64,000 bases of DNA from Variovorax sp. (lineage in GTDB: Bacteria > Pseudomonadota > Gammaproteobacteria > Burkholderiales > Burkholderiaceae_C), in the NCBI GenBank assembly GCA_025352265.1, contig JANXTS010000019.1, forward strand, positions 62,001-126,000, in the 5' to 3' direction. The notes below the pieces were generated by a model. That model did not search any database. It saw only the letters and a list, made by a program, of their open reading frames with translations, and was not told where the DNA came from. The position numbers and the translations under genes are program-made. Position 1 is the stretch's first letter. Each line of letters starts with the position of its first letter. Of the stretch, positions 46,684-54,500 are shown piece after piece.

Positions 46684-46728
46684 TCTAAGGGACAGTACTC
46701 CCCGGACTTTCCCGATGAAATCCAACCC

Positions 46729-47532
46729 ATGACGATCGACAACACCGCCAGCGGCGGCTCGATCCGCGACACCGTTCGTGCCGCGCACACGCATGAGCTC
46801 GCCAATATCCCCTGGCTGCACACGCTCACGCCGGCCGAGCGAAAACGTGCCGAGGCAGCCGTGGTGGTCGGCGATGCCGATGCGGGCGAATTGGTCTGCC
46901 GCATCGGCCGCTCGCCGACCTACTGGTTCGGCGTGGTCGAAGGACTGCTCAAGATGAGCAACGACAACGCCGACGGCACATCGATGACCTACAGCGGCCT
47001 GCCGCCCGGCGGCTGGTTCGGCGAAGGCACGGTGATGAAGCGCGAACCCTATCGATACAACATCCAGGCACTGCGGCGCAGCGTGGTCGCGGGCCTGCCG
47101 ATCGACGAGTTCCATTGGCTGCTCGACCACTCGATCGGTTTCAACCGCTTCGTGATGAACCAGCTCAACGAACGGCTCGCCCAGTTCATCGCCGCGCGCG
47201 AGGCCGACCGCCTGAACGATCCAGACGCACGCGTCGCCCGCAACTTGGCGGCTCTGTTCAACCCGGTGCTGTTTCCGGGCGTCGGCGAGCTGTTGCGCAT
47301 CACGCAGCAAGAGCTGGCGTACCTGATCGGCCTGTCGCGGCAGCGGGTGAACGAGGCGCTGCGCACGCTGGAAGGGCAGGGCGCGATTCGGGTCGAGTAC
47401 GGCGGCGTGCGGGTGACCGACCTGGTTGCGCTGCGCGCGGGCGGCCTGCCGGGGACGCGCTTGCCAATGAAGCCGGCAAAGCCGGTCGGTCCAACCCATC
47501 CGATTCGCGCGATGCCGCCTAAAGCCCGCTGA
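46729..47532 (+). CDS. Crp/Fnr-family transcriptional regulator
   Basis: 267 residues. The N-terminal cyclic-nucleotide-binding-like barrel (TYWFGVVEGLLKMSNDNADGTSMTYSGLPPGGWFGEGTVM) lacks FNR-type cysteines and the canonical cAMP Arg-Ser pair. The C-terminal HTH is clear: LLRITQQELAYLIGLSRQRVNEALRTLEGQGAIRVEYGGVRVTDL. A 30-residue basic, Pro-rich tail follows. ATG 46729 chosen because earlier frame overlaps the divergent ligase. Likely regulates the adjacent ABC/ligase operon via 46666-46683. Confidence 0.88.
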   Translation: MTIDNTASGGSIRDTVRAAHTHELANIPWLHTLTPAERKRAEAAVVVGDADAGELVCRIGRSPTYWFGVVEGLLKMSNDNADGTSMTYSGLPPGGWFGEGTVMKREPYRYNIQALRRSVVAGLPIDEFHWLLDHSIGFNRFVMNQLNERLAQFIAAREADRLNDPDARVARNLAALFNPVLFPGVGELLRITQQELAYLIGLSRQRVNEALRTLEGQGAIRVEYGGVRVTDLVALRAGGLPGTRLPMKPAKPVGPTHPIRAMPPKAR

Positions 47533-47580
47533 TCTGCGTCGTCAGTCCGCGCTAACTACACTGCAGTCCCGCTATACCGC

Positions 47581-47612
47581 TTCCTCGCTTCCTCGCTTCC
47601 TCGCTTCTTGCC
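47581..47612 (+). repeat. Tandem 8-base repeat TTCCTCGC
   Basis: Three perfect consecutive copies of TTCCTCGC (47581-47604) and a degenerate fourth (TTCTTGCC, 47605-47612) stand directly in front of the hypothetical gene at 47623. The simple-sequence repeat could vary in copy number by slippage and would change spacing in the 5' leader. Confidence 0.85.
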
Positions 47613-47622
47613 TTCTGCCCCC

Positions 47623-48228
47623 ATGGAAATCTTCATCTTGGTGATCTTGATCGCCGTCACCGCCTGGATTCTCAAATCGAAAGAACAGGGCCGCCGCATC
47701 GCACTGCTGGGCAGCGAGCTCGGCAAGTACCAGCTCGAAAAGCTGATGGAGAACCTGACGGAGGGCTACATGCGATGCCTTGCTGAAGACGATGCCGAGC
47801 GGCGCGACCAGATCTGGAGCATGTTGAACACAGCCGAGGCGGCGCTGGCGGATCAGTTCGGCCGCTTCGCTGCCGGCTTCGGTCGCATCGACCAAGCGCA
47901 GACGCGTATCAGCAAGCTGCCACTCGCGCTGCCATTTGCCGACCGGATTTTCCCCAACGCGACCTTCGATGCGCGCAAGGTCTTTGCCATTCACGCGCAG
48001 GGGATTGCCGACGCCGCCAGCAACGAGCTCGGCCAGACGCCCAAGCGCAAGGCCTTCACGATGTCGGCCGAGCTGTTTCTGATGCAGCACACCTGCCACT
48101 GGTTCTGCCGCTCGAAGGCAGTCGCCTCAGCGCGGCTGCTGGCACGGCACCAGACTTCGTATGCGCTGGCGCTTGATTCGGTCGCGCCGGCCACGCGCAA
48201 GGCTTACCGGGCGCTGGTCGATGGGTGA
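47623..48228 (+). CDS. Hypothetical membrane-anchored protein
   Basis: 201 residues starting MEIFILVILIAVTAWILKSKEQGRRIALLG: one N-terminal membrane helix and a soluble, mostly helical C-terminal part. Not recognised as a family. The C-terminal part is cysteine- and histidine-bearing (MQHTCHWFCRSKAVASARLLARHQTSY). It stands alone behind an 8-base tandem repeat; TTG at 47608 is an alternative start. GC-rich codon use resembles the neighbours, so I take it as a real gene. Confidence 0.7.
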   Translation: MEIFILVILIAVTAWILKSKEQGRRIALLGSELGKYQLEKLMENLTEGYMRCLAEDDAERRDQIWSMLNTAEAALADQFGRFAAGFGRIDQAQTRISKLPLALPFADRIFPNATFDARKVFAIHAQGIADAASNELGQTPKRKAFTMSAELFLMQHTCHWFCRSKAVASARLLARHQTSYALALDSVAPATRKAYRALVDG

Positions 48229-48323
48229 CGGTCGCTTGACCGGTCGTCGGCTGGGCGCTGAATCTCACCGTCGTGTCGACTTTGTCACGCCACGTTTCCG
48301 ATGAGTCGCGCGATGATGGCGCG

Positions 48324-48530
48324 ATGCTGAGAACCATCGCACTGCTGATCACGCCGCTGGTAACCCTGGCGCTTGTCTACTGGCTTGGGTTCCTGGCGCT
48401 CATCGGCTGCGTGGCGCTGGTGTTCTGCGTGATCTGGTTTTCCAGCGGCAGCAAGAACGTGATGGCGGGTCGCCCGGAGAATGTCGACACCCAAATCGCC
48501 GGGCCGACCACCTTCATGGCCGGCCTCTAA
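48324..48530 (+). CDS. Small hydrophobic membrane protein
   Basis: 68 residues from ATG 48324 (MLRTIALLITPLVTLALVYWLGFLALIGCVALVFCVIWFSS), with two closely spaced membrane helices and a short polar tail. No family recognised. The start lacks a clear Shine-Dalgarno; an upstream ATG-less extension to 48273 exists. Moderately supported by amphipathic coding pattern only. Confidence 0.5.
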   Translation: MLRTIALLITPLVTLALVYWLGFLALIGCVALVFCVIWFSSGSKNVMAGRPENVDTQIAGPTTFMAGL

Positions 48531-48695
48531 GCGCTTTCCGAGGCGGCTTTTCGGCGCGGACTGGCCAGCGCAGCCTTTAGAAACTGCGATCCATCGGCCT
48601 GCGCGCGACAATGGCTGCTTGGGCGATCAAGAAAAAACGAGGTCGCGTTTCTTTACCCGCGTTTGCATTCCAGTCGCAGCGCCACACTCACTTTC

Positions 48696-49118
48696 ATGTC
48701 TTCTTCAGGCAAGCCGTCGACCGACGCCGTCAAACTCGAGGGCGCGGGCGATGCCCTGCTCGCTGCCAATGCGCAGATCGAGGCGATGTCCGAGCAACTC
48801 CAATCACTGAACGAACTGCTCGCCAAGCCGCTCGACCAGATCCTCGCCGAGCGCGACAAGTTCAAGGAAGCGGCTGCTGCCTGGGATGCTTTTGCCGCCC
48901 AGTGGGTGCTCTCGCAGCGCGCAATGAAGCGCGTCGCGCTCGATCTGGCAGTCGATCAGCGCGTTACTGAAGAAGACGTCGTCGCTCGCGCAATGGCTTA
49001 TGCCAACGATGTCCTCAACGGCGACGAGGTCGACCTCGGCGGCACTATCGCCGAAGCGCAGTTAGCGCACATCGCTCGCCACCGTGCGTTTCTTCGGAAA
49101 CAATTTCGCCCATCCTGA
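48696..49118 (+). CDS. Hypothetical coiled-coil-containing protein
   Basis: 140 residues: MSSSGKPSTDAVKLEGAGDALLAANAQIEAMSEQLQSLNELLAKPLDQILAERDKFKEAAAAWDAF. Residues about 22-60 have heptad character consistent with a coiled coil. No known domain recognised. It overlaps the next small gene by 35 bases, suggesting a translational unit of two unknown proteins. Confidence 0.6.
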   Translation: MSSSGKPSTDAVKLEGAGDALLAANAQIEAMSEQLQSLNELLAKPLDQILAERDKFKEAAAAWDAFAAQWVLSQRAMKRVALDLAVDQRVTEEDVVARAMAYANDVLNGDEVDLGGTIAEAQLAHIARHRAFLRKQFRPS

Positions 49119-49395
49119 CCCAGCCATTGGAGTCGTCATCGCTACCGCCAAATCCCTCGCTACCGACGAATACAAGCTGTTCCCGTCACCGCGGAACGTG
49201 CATCGCGTCGTGTTCGAACACCAGGTTTTCTTGCCGTACCCGTACATGCTGATCGATATGGAAAGCTACTATCTGAAAGGGCGCTACAGCCTGTTCGCGG
49301 CCTGCCGCCTGACCGACAACAAAATGGGCCAGCTCGTCACGCTCGAAGACGCCGCCGACGAGGTCAAGTTCAACAGCAAGTTCGTGCCCGACTGA
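49084..49395 (+). CDS. Hypothetical protein
   Basis: 103 residues from GTG 49084 (MRFFGNNFAHPDPAIGVVIATAKSLATDEYKLF). No signal peptide, membrane helix or family recognised. It overlaps the preceding coiled-coil ORF and ends 23 bases before the reductase gene, so all three could form a transcription unit. The aromatic-rich stretch HQVFLPYPYMLIDMESYYLKGRYSLF is notable. Confidence 0.55.
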   Translation: MRFFGNNFAHPDPAIGVVIATAKSLATDEYKLFPSPRNVHRVVFEHQVFLPYPYMLIDMESYYLKGRYSLFAACRLTDNKMGQLVTLEDAADEVKFNSKFVPD

Positions 49396-49418
49396 TTCAC
49401 AACGAAGGAGACAACACC

Positions 49419-50321
49419 ATGTTCACCCCCGCTCTCATGACCGGTCAGCGCATCCTCGTCACCGGTGGCGGCACCGGTCTCGGCAAGTCGATGTCTGAAA
49501 AATTCCTGGCGCTCGGCGCCGACGTTGCCATCTGCGGCCGGCGCCAGTCGGTGCTGGAAGAAACGGCCTCGCAATGGCGCAAGGACTTTCCCGAGCGGCG
49601 GGTCGACACCTTCGGCGTCGACATCCGTAACGCCCAGGCGGTCGATGAGATGGTCGAGAGCCTGTTCGAAAGCGGCGGCCTCACCGGTCTCGTCAACAAC
49701 GCCGCCGGCAACTTCGTCGCCCCGACCGAGAGCCTGTCGCCTCGTGCTTTCGACGCGGTCGCCAACATCGTGTTCCATGGCAGCTTCTACGTGACGCAAG
49801 CCGTCGGCAAACGCTGGGTTGCGCAAGCCAAATCCGGCGCGTGGAAAAAGGGCAGCCCGTATCGCAGCGTGATGAGCATCATCGTCACCTGGGTCGACAA
49901 CGGCGGTCCGTATGTGGTGCCTTCGGCCATGAGCAAGGCCGGCATCGAGGTCATGACCAAATCGCTGGCGCTCGAATGGGCGCGCTATGGCATTCGGCTC
50001 AATGCGGTCGGTCCGGGCGAGATCCCCACCGAGGGAATGAGCAAACGCCTCAATCCCGGCGAAGAGCCGGGCGAGCGCACCAAGGCCAGCAACCCAATGG
50101 CACGTGTCGGCGAGATGAGCGAGTTGCAGAACCTGGCCGCCTTCCTGATGGCGCCAGGCCAGTGCGACTGGCTCACCGGCCAGTCGATCATGATGGACGG
50201 TGGCCAGGCCGCGGCCACGGGCGGCAACTTCTACGAGCTGCGCCAATGGAGCGATGCCGACTGGATCGCGGCCCGCGAACGCATCGAAGCGCAGAACGCC
50301 AAGGACAAGCTGCAACGCTGA
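49419..50321 (+). CDS. 2,4-dienoyl-CoA reductase-like short-chain dehydrogenase
   Basis: 300-residue NAD(P)-binding SDR: RILVTGGGTGLGKSMSEKFLALG at the N-terminus. Instead of the classical YxxxK it has PSAMSKAGIEVMTKSLALEWARYGIRLNAVGPGEIPTEGMSKRL, the pattern of mitochondrial/peroxisomal 2,4-dienoyl-CoA reductases, in which the active-site Tyr is displaced and Lys is retained. It would reduce dienoyl-CoA intermediates of unsaturated fatty-acid oxidation. AGGAGA precedes ATG 49419. Confidence 0.87.
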   Translation: MFTPALMTGQRILVTGGGTGLGKSMSEKFLALGADVAICGRRQSVLEETASQWRKDFPERRVDTFGVDIRNAQAVDEMVESLFESGGLTGLVNNAAGNFVAPTESLSPRAFDAVANIVFHGSFYVTQAVGKRWVAQAKSGAWKKGSPYRSVMSIIVTWVDNGGPYVVPSAMSKAGIEVMTKSLALEWARYGIRLNAVGPGEIPTEGMSKRLNPGEEPGERTKASNPMARVGEMSELQNLAAFLMAPGQCDWLTGQSIMMDGGQAAATGGNFYELRQWSDADWIAARERIEAQNAKDKLQR

Positions 50322-50398
50322 GGGCGCCGATGCAAGCTCGCATCCTCGGCAGGATTCATGACAAGCCGTGCTCGCCGGTGTACTGGCGAACTCGTAAT

Positions 50399-50464
50399 AC
50401 CTAAGTAAAAACCCTTTAGGTCGACGCCGGTTTGCTTGGTACTTTGCATACAGAGTTCAAAGTA
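50399..50464. promoter_or_regulatory. Two inverted repeats upstream of the GntR gene
   Basis: ACCTAA (50399-50404) is inverted with TTAGGT (50416-50421), and TACTTTG (50440-50446) is inverted with CAAAGTA (50458-50464). Both have 11-base spacers, and the second ends four bases before the GntR ATG. Equal spacing and position make them candidate operators or an RNA hairpin at the start codon. Confidence 0.5.
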
Positions 50465-50468
50465 AGTC

Positions 50469-51179
50469 ATGTCAATCCCACTGGTTCAGATCCCCGCCGC
50501 ACCCGACCTGGTCGATCAGGTCTATCGGGCGCTGCTCGATGCCATCAGCAGCGGCTCACTGGCTCCCGGCGAACGGCTCACCCAGGAAGATATCGCGCGC
50601 CGCCTGAACGTTTCGCGCCAACCGGTGCTGCAGGCGTTGCGGCTGCTCAAAAAAGATGGTTTCGTGCACGACGCGCCGGGCCGAGGCGTGTGGGTCGCAC
50701 CGCTCGATGCCGAATGGATGCGCAAGGTCTACCAGGTACGTGGCACCCTCGACATGCTGGCCGCGCGGCTGGCTGCAGAGCAGCGCTCTCGCATCGATCC
50801 GAAGCTGATCGAACGCGGTCGGCGTGCCGCGCGCGGTCGCAGCGTCGAAGCCATGCTCGATGCCGACATGGCGTTCCATCAGGCGATCTACGCCGCATCG
50901 GGCAACCTGCTGATCGCACAGAGTGCCGACCTGCACTGGCGCCACCTGCGTCGTGCCATGGGCGCGGTGCTGCAGTCCGCCACGCAGCGCGAATCGCTCT
51001 GGGACGAACACGAATCGATTGCCCACGCGATCACGTCTGGCGACGCCGACGGCGCCGCACGGTTGAGCAACGACCACGGCGCGAAGGCCAGCACCAACCT
51101 GAGTCGGCGCCTTGCAGAACGAATCGACTCCCTCGCCCTTTTCACTTCCACCCCAGCTCTAGCAGGAGACATACGATGA
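50469..51179 (+). CDS. GntR-family (FCD) transcriptional regulator
   Basis: 236 residues. N-terminal wHTH: DQVYRALLDAISSGSLAPGERLTQEDIARRLNVSRQPVLQALRLLKKDGFVHDAPGRGVWVAPL. The helical C-terminal domain shows the FCD ligand/metal pattern VRGTLDMLAARLAA, DADMAFHQAIYAASGNLLI and WDEHESIAHAITSGDADGAARL. Its stop overlaps the start of the dioxygenase gene (ATGA), so regulator and enzymes are cotranscribed. Confidence 0.93.
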   Translation: MSIPLVQIPAAPDLVDQVYRALLDAISSGSLAPGERLTQEDIARRLNVSRQPVLQALRLLKKDGFVHDAPGRGVWVAPLDAEWMRKVYQVRGTLDMLAARLAAEQRSRIDPKLIERGRRAARGRSVEAMLDADMAFHQAIYAASGNLLIAQSADLHWRHLRRAMGAVLQSATQRESLWDEHESIAHAITSGDADGAARLSNDHGAKASTNLSRRLAERIDSLALFTSTPALAGDIR

Positions 51180-52054
51180 AGCTCACACCCGAACAACGCG
51201 CGCAATTCGATCGCGACGGCTACTTGTTCTTTCCCGGCCATTTCACGCCCGAAGAAACCCGCACGCTGACCGATGCGGTGCCGGACCTATACAGCCGCCG
51301 CGAGGCCTTCAACGTGCGCGAAAAGGGCAAGGATGCCGTGCGCACCAACTTTGCGGCGCACCTGATCAGCGAGCCTTTCGCGCGCCTGGCGCGCCACCCG
51401 CGGATGGTGGGGCCGGTGACCGATCTCTTTGAGGAAGAGGTCTACATGCACCAGTTCAAGATCAACGGAAAGATGGCTTTCGAGGGCGACGTGTGGCAGT
51501 GGCACCAGGACTACGGAACCTGGCTCAACGACGACCTGATGCCGACCGAGCGCGCCATGAACGTAGCCATCTTCCTCGACGACGTGAGCGAATACAACGG
51601 CCCGTTGATGTTCATCCCCGGTAGTCACAAGAAGGGCGTGGTCGATGCCAAGCACGACCTCACCACTACCAGCTACCCGCTCTGGACGGTCGACCATGAC
51701 CTGATCCGCCAACTGGTCGATCGCGCCGGCGGGAAGGACGGCGGCATCGTGTCGCCCAAGGGCCCGGCCGGCTCGATGATCCTGTTCCACAGTTGTCTGG
51801 TGCACGCGTCGGGCAGCAATTTGTCGCCGTTCAACCGCGTCGCGGTGTACCTGAGCCTGTGCGCGGTCAGCAACCATATCCGCCGTTTCAAGCGGCCTGA
51901 ATTCATCGCACAACGCGACTTCACGCCGATCGAGATGCTGCCAGACGACTGCCTGCTGAAGCCCTACCCGGTCGAGACGCCGTGGCAGCACGGCTTGCCT
52001 GAAAGCGCGCTGCAGACGTCGCTCGATGCCATCGACGAAGCCACCATCGCCTGA
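51176..52054 (+). CDS. PhyH/EctD-like Fe(II)/2-oxoglutarate dioxygenase
   Basis: 292-residue non-haem iron oxygenase. The facial triad is visible: His110 and Asp112 in WQWHQDYGTW, and His210 in LFHSCLVHASGSN, with the 2-oxoglutarate-binding Arg221 in NRVAVYLSLC. GPLMFIPGSHKKG matches ectoine hydroxylase and phytanoyl-CoA dioxygenase. Substrate unknown: no ectoine genes are present. It is translationally coupled to the GntR gene before it and followed 11 bases later by an SAF oxidoreductase, so it should hydroxylate the first compound of that pathway. Confidence 0.88.
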   Translation: MKLTPEQRAQFDRDGYLFFPGHFTPEETRTLTDAVPDLYSRREAFNVREKGKDAVRTNFAAHLISEPFARLARHPRMVGPVTDLFEEEVYMHQFKINGKMAFEGDVWQWHQDYGTWLNDDLMPTERAMNVAIFLDDVSEYNGPLMFIPGSHKKGVVDAKHDLTTTSYPLWTVDHDLIRQLVDRAGGKDGGIVSPKGPAGSMILFHSCLVHASGSNLSPFNRVAVYLSLCAVSNHIRRFKRPEFIAQRDFTPIEMLPDDCLLKPYPVETPWQHGLPESALQTSLDAIDEATIA

Positions 52055-52065
52055 CAGGAATCGAG

Positions 52066-53424
52066 ATGAGCCTCCATTCCAAACTCCAGCAGCGCGAAGC
52101 CGAAGGCCGTCCGATCCGGATCGGATTGATCGGCGCCGGCAAATTCGGATCGATGTACCTGGCGCAGATTCCGCGGACGCCCGGCATTCATCTGGTTGCA
52201 ATCGCCGACCTCTCGCCCGACGCGGCACGGGCCAATCTCACGCGTGTCGGCTGGGATCCTGCACGCACGCAGGCGCGTTCGGCCCAAGAGGCGCTGAAGA
52301 CGGGCGCTACGTGGATCACCGACGACTGGCAAGCCGTCACCCGCAACGCCGGCATCGATATCGTGGTCGAGTGCACCGGCAATCCGGTGGCGGCAGTGCA
52401 GCACTGCCTGGATGCGTTTTCGCACGGTAAACATGTAGTCAACGTGACGGTCGAGGCCGACGCTTTCTGCGGCCCGTTGCTGGCGCGCAAGGCGCAAGAC
52501 GCCGGCGTGATCTATTCGCTGGCGTTCGGCGACCAGCCCGCACTGATTTGCGACCTCGTCGACTGGGCGCGCACCTGTGGCTTTCCGGTGGTGGCGGCCG
52601 GACGCGGTCATAAGTGGCTTCCGCATTTCTCGGAATCGACACCCGAGACTGTGTGGGGCAACTACGGTCTGACGCCCGAACAGGCTGAACGGGGCGGCCT
52701 GAACCCGAAAATGTTCAACAGCTTTCTAGACGGTTCAAAGCCATCGATCGAAAGCTCCTCGGTTGCCAATGCCACCGGGCTTTTCGTACCCTCGGACGGG
52801 TTGCTCTACCCGCCAGCCAGCGTGGAAGACATCCCGGTCGTGACGCGGCCGAAAAGCGAAGGCGGCGTACTGGAGCGCAAGGGCATGGTCGAAGTCATTT
52901 CGTCGCTCGAGGCCGATGGTCGACGCATACCGTACGACATCCGTATGGGCGTATGGGTCACTGTCGAAGCTGAAACCGACTACATCAAAAACTGCTTCGA
53001 GGAATACAACGCGCACACCGACCCGAGCGGCCGCTACTTCACCTTGTACAAGCGCTGGCACCTGATCGGACTGGAGGTCGGCGTGTCGGTCGCCAGCGTC
53101 GCGCTGCGCGGCGAGGCCACCGGCGTCGCGACCTGCTGGAACGCCGATGTGGTGGCGACCGCCAAGCGCGACCTGATGCCCGGCGAGATGCTCGATGGCG
53201 AAGGCGGCTACACCGTCTGGGGCAAATTGCTCCCGGCCGACCGTTCCTTGCGAATGGGTGGCCTGCCGCTCGGGTTGGCACACAACGTCAAGGTGTTGCG
53301 GCCGGTCAAGAAGGGCCAGAGCCTGAGCTGGGCCGACGTCGCGATGGACATGTCGACCGACGCATACAAGCTTCGAGCGGAGATGGAGTCGATGTTCGCA
53401 CTGCCGGACGCCAAGGTCGCCTGA
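52066..53424 (+). CDS. NAD(P)-dependent oxidoreductase with C-terminal SAF domain
   Basis: 452 residues. Residues about 15-150 carry a Rossmann fold (IRIGLIGAGKFGSMYLAQI, DIVVECTGNPVAAVQHCLDAFSHGKHVVNVTVEAD) as in Gfo/Idh or homoserine dehydrogenase-like proteins. The C-terminal VVATAKRDLMPGEMLDGEGGYTVWG resembles an SAF domain. Substrate not known; probably oxidises the product of the preceding dioxygenase. Eleven bases downstream of it, and convergent with an IclR gene 63 bases further on. Confidence 0.8.
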   Translation: MSLHSKLQQREAEGRPIRIGLIGAGKFGSMYLAQIPRTPGIHLVAIADLSPDAARANLTRVGWDPARTQARSAQEALKTGATWITDDWQAVTRNAGIDIVVECTGNPVAAVQHCLDAFSHGKHVVNVTVEADAFCGPLLARKAQDAGVIYSLAFGDQPALICDLVDWARTCGFPVVAAGRGHKWLPHFSESTPETVWGNYGLTPEQAERGGLNPKMFNSFLDGSKPSIESSSVANATGLFVPSDGLLYPPASVEDIPVVTRPKSEGGVLERKGMVEVISSLEADGRRIPYDIRMGVWVTVEAETDYIKNCFEEYNAHTDPSGRYFTLYKRWHLIGLEVGVSVASVALRGEATGVATCWNADVVATAKRDLMPGEMLDGEGGYTVWGKLLPADRSLRMGGLPLGLAHNVKVLRPVKKGQSLSWADVAMDMSTDAYKLRAEMESMFALPDAKVA

Positions 53425-53487
53425 GGCTAGGGCGCTTGAGCGAAGAGGGTTCCAGCCGTGCCGGGCCATTCATCAAGCGCTGACTCT

Positions 53488-54309
53488 TCAGATTTGCAAG
53501 GCGGCTTTCTCGCCGCTGCCCCGATCGCTCTGGAGCGCCTGCAAGCCCGACAGCTCTCTGCTTGCCATGATCAGGCGCTTCCCGATGGCCGCTCCGCGCG
53601 CTGGGCCCAGCCGCAGTTCGATCGCGGCGGCGCTGATCGCTGCCACCGGCCGATCGTTCGTGTCGAAAACGGGCACGCCGACCGCCCAGCTGCCCTCGAC
53701 CACCAGTCCGGGTTGCAGGCAGTAGCCGAGCGCGCGCGTCTGATGGATCAGCTCCCATATGGCGGCGTCGGTGCATCGAGGGAAGCGCGCCGCTCTGACT
53801 TCTGCATTGCGCGCCAGCACGTCGAAAACCTCGTCGTCCGACAAAGCCGACAGGAGGGCGGCGGCGCCGGCACCCACGCCCAACAACCACCGGTCGCCAG
53901 CCTTGATGAGTTGATTGCGAATGGGATAGTCACCTTCATCACGCGACAGGCAGATCGCTTCATGGCCATGCAGCACCGAGAAGAGCACCGTGTCTCCGGT
54001 TTCCAATGCGACTCTGCGCAACAGGGGCGCTGCCAGTCGCTGGAGTTCGAAACTGGGTTCGGCAGCGAGTCCCACTGCAAAGGCTTCTGGTCCCAGGCGA
54101 TAGCGACCCGAGACCGGGTCATGCAACACAAAGCCTTCGTCCATGAGCGCACGTGTCAGGCGAATGGCAGTGGCCTTATTGAGGCTCACCCGTCTGCCGA
54201 TATCGCTCACGCGTATTCCGCCCGGGCCGACACGGGTCAGCAGCCGCAACACCGACAAGCCGCGGCGAAGAGTCTGTGCGCCTGCAGTTTCGATTCTTCC
54301 GCCATCCAT
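53488..54309 (-). CDS. IclR-family transcriptional regulator
   Basis: 273 residues: N-terminal wHTH (QTLRRGLSVLRLLTRVGPGGIRVSDIGRRVSLNKATAIRLTRALMDEGFV) and a C-terminal effector domain ending in PVAAISAAAIELRLGPARGAAIGKRL. Divergent from the thiolase/ligase/TRAP cluster, which it should control. A compound symmetric sequence lies 41-61 bases upstream of its ATG. Confidence 0.92.
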   Translation of the reverse strand: MDGGRIETAGAQTLRRGLSVLRLLTRVGPGGIRVSDIGRRVSLNKATAIRLTRALMDEGFVLHDPVSGRYRLGPEAFAVGLAAEPSFELQRLAAPLLRRVALETGDTVLFSVLHGHEAICLSRDEGDYPIRNQLIKAGDRWLLGVGAGAAALLSALSDDEVFDVLARNAEVRAARFPRCTDAAIWELIHQTRALGYCLQPGLVVEGSWAVGVPVFDTNDRPVAAISAAAIELRLGPARGAAIGKRLIMASRELSGLQALQSDRGSGEKAALQI

Positions 54310-54342
54310 ATCAGTGCAAACCCTTCATCTTCGGTTCATATG

Positions 54343-54370
54343 CTGACGCATTAAGTTCTTAATCTGACGC
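54343..54370. promoter_or_regulatory. Compound operator: palindrome framed by direct repeats
   Basis: ATTAAG-TT-CTTAAT (54350-54363) is a perfect six-plus-six palindrome; it is flanked immediately by two identical CTGACGC heptamers at 54343-54349 and 54364-54370 in the same orientation. This arrangement lies in the iclR / thiolase divergent region and is a likely IclR binding site. Confidence 0.6.
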
Positions 54371-54500
54371 TCTATTTGTCGGGGACTGGCTGCCCCCTCC
54401 TAAACTTCGAGTCTTGTCGCTACGTCTCGCAAGTGCTGCTAGCAATTTGCGCCACATAGTAATCCACCGCGCACTCACCCGACACCAAAGAACATCGCAT

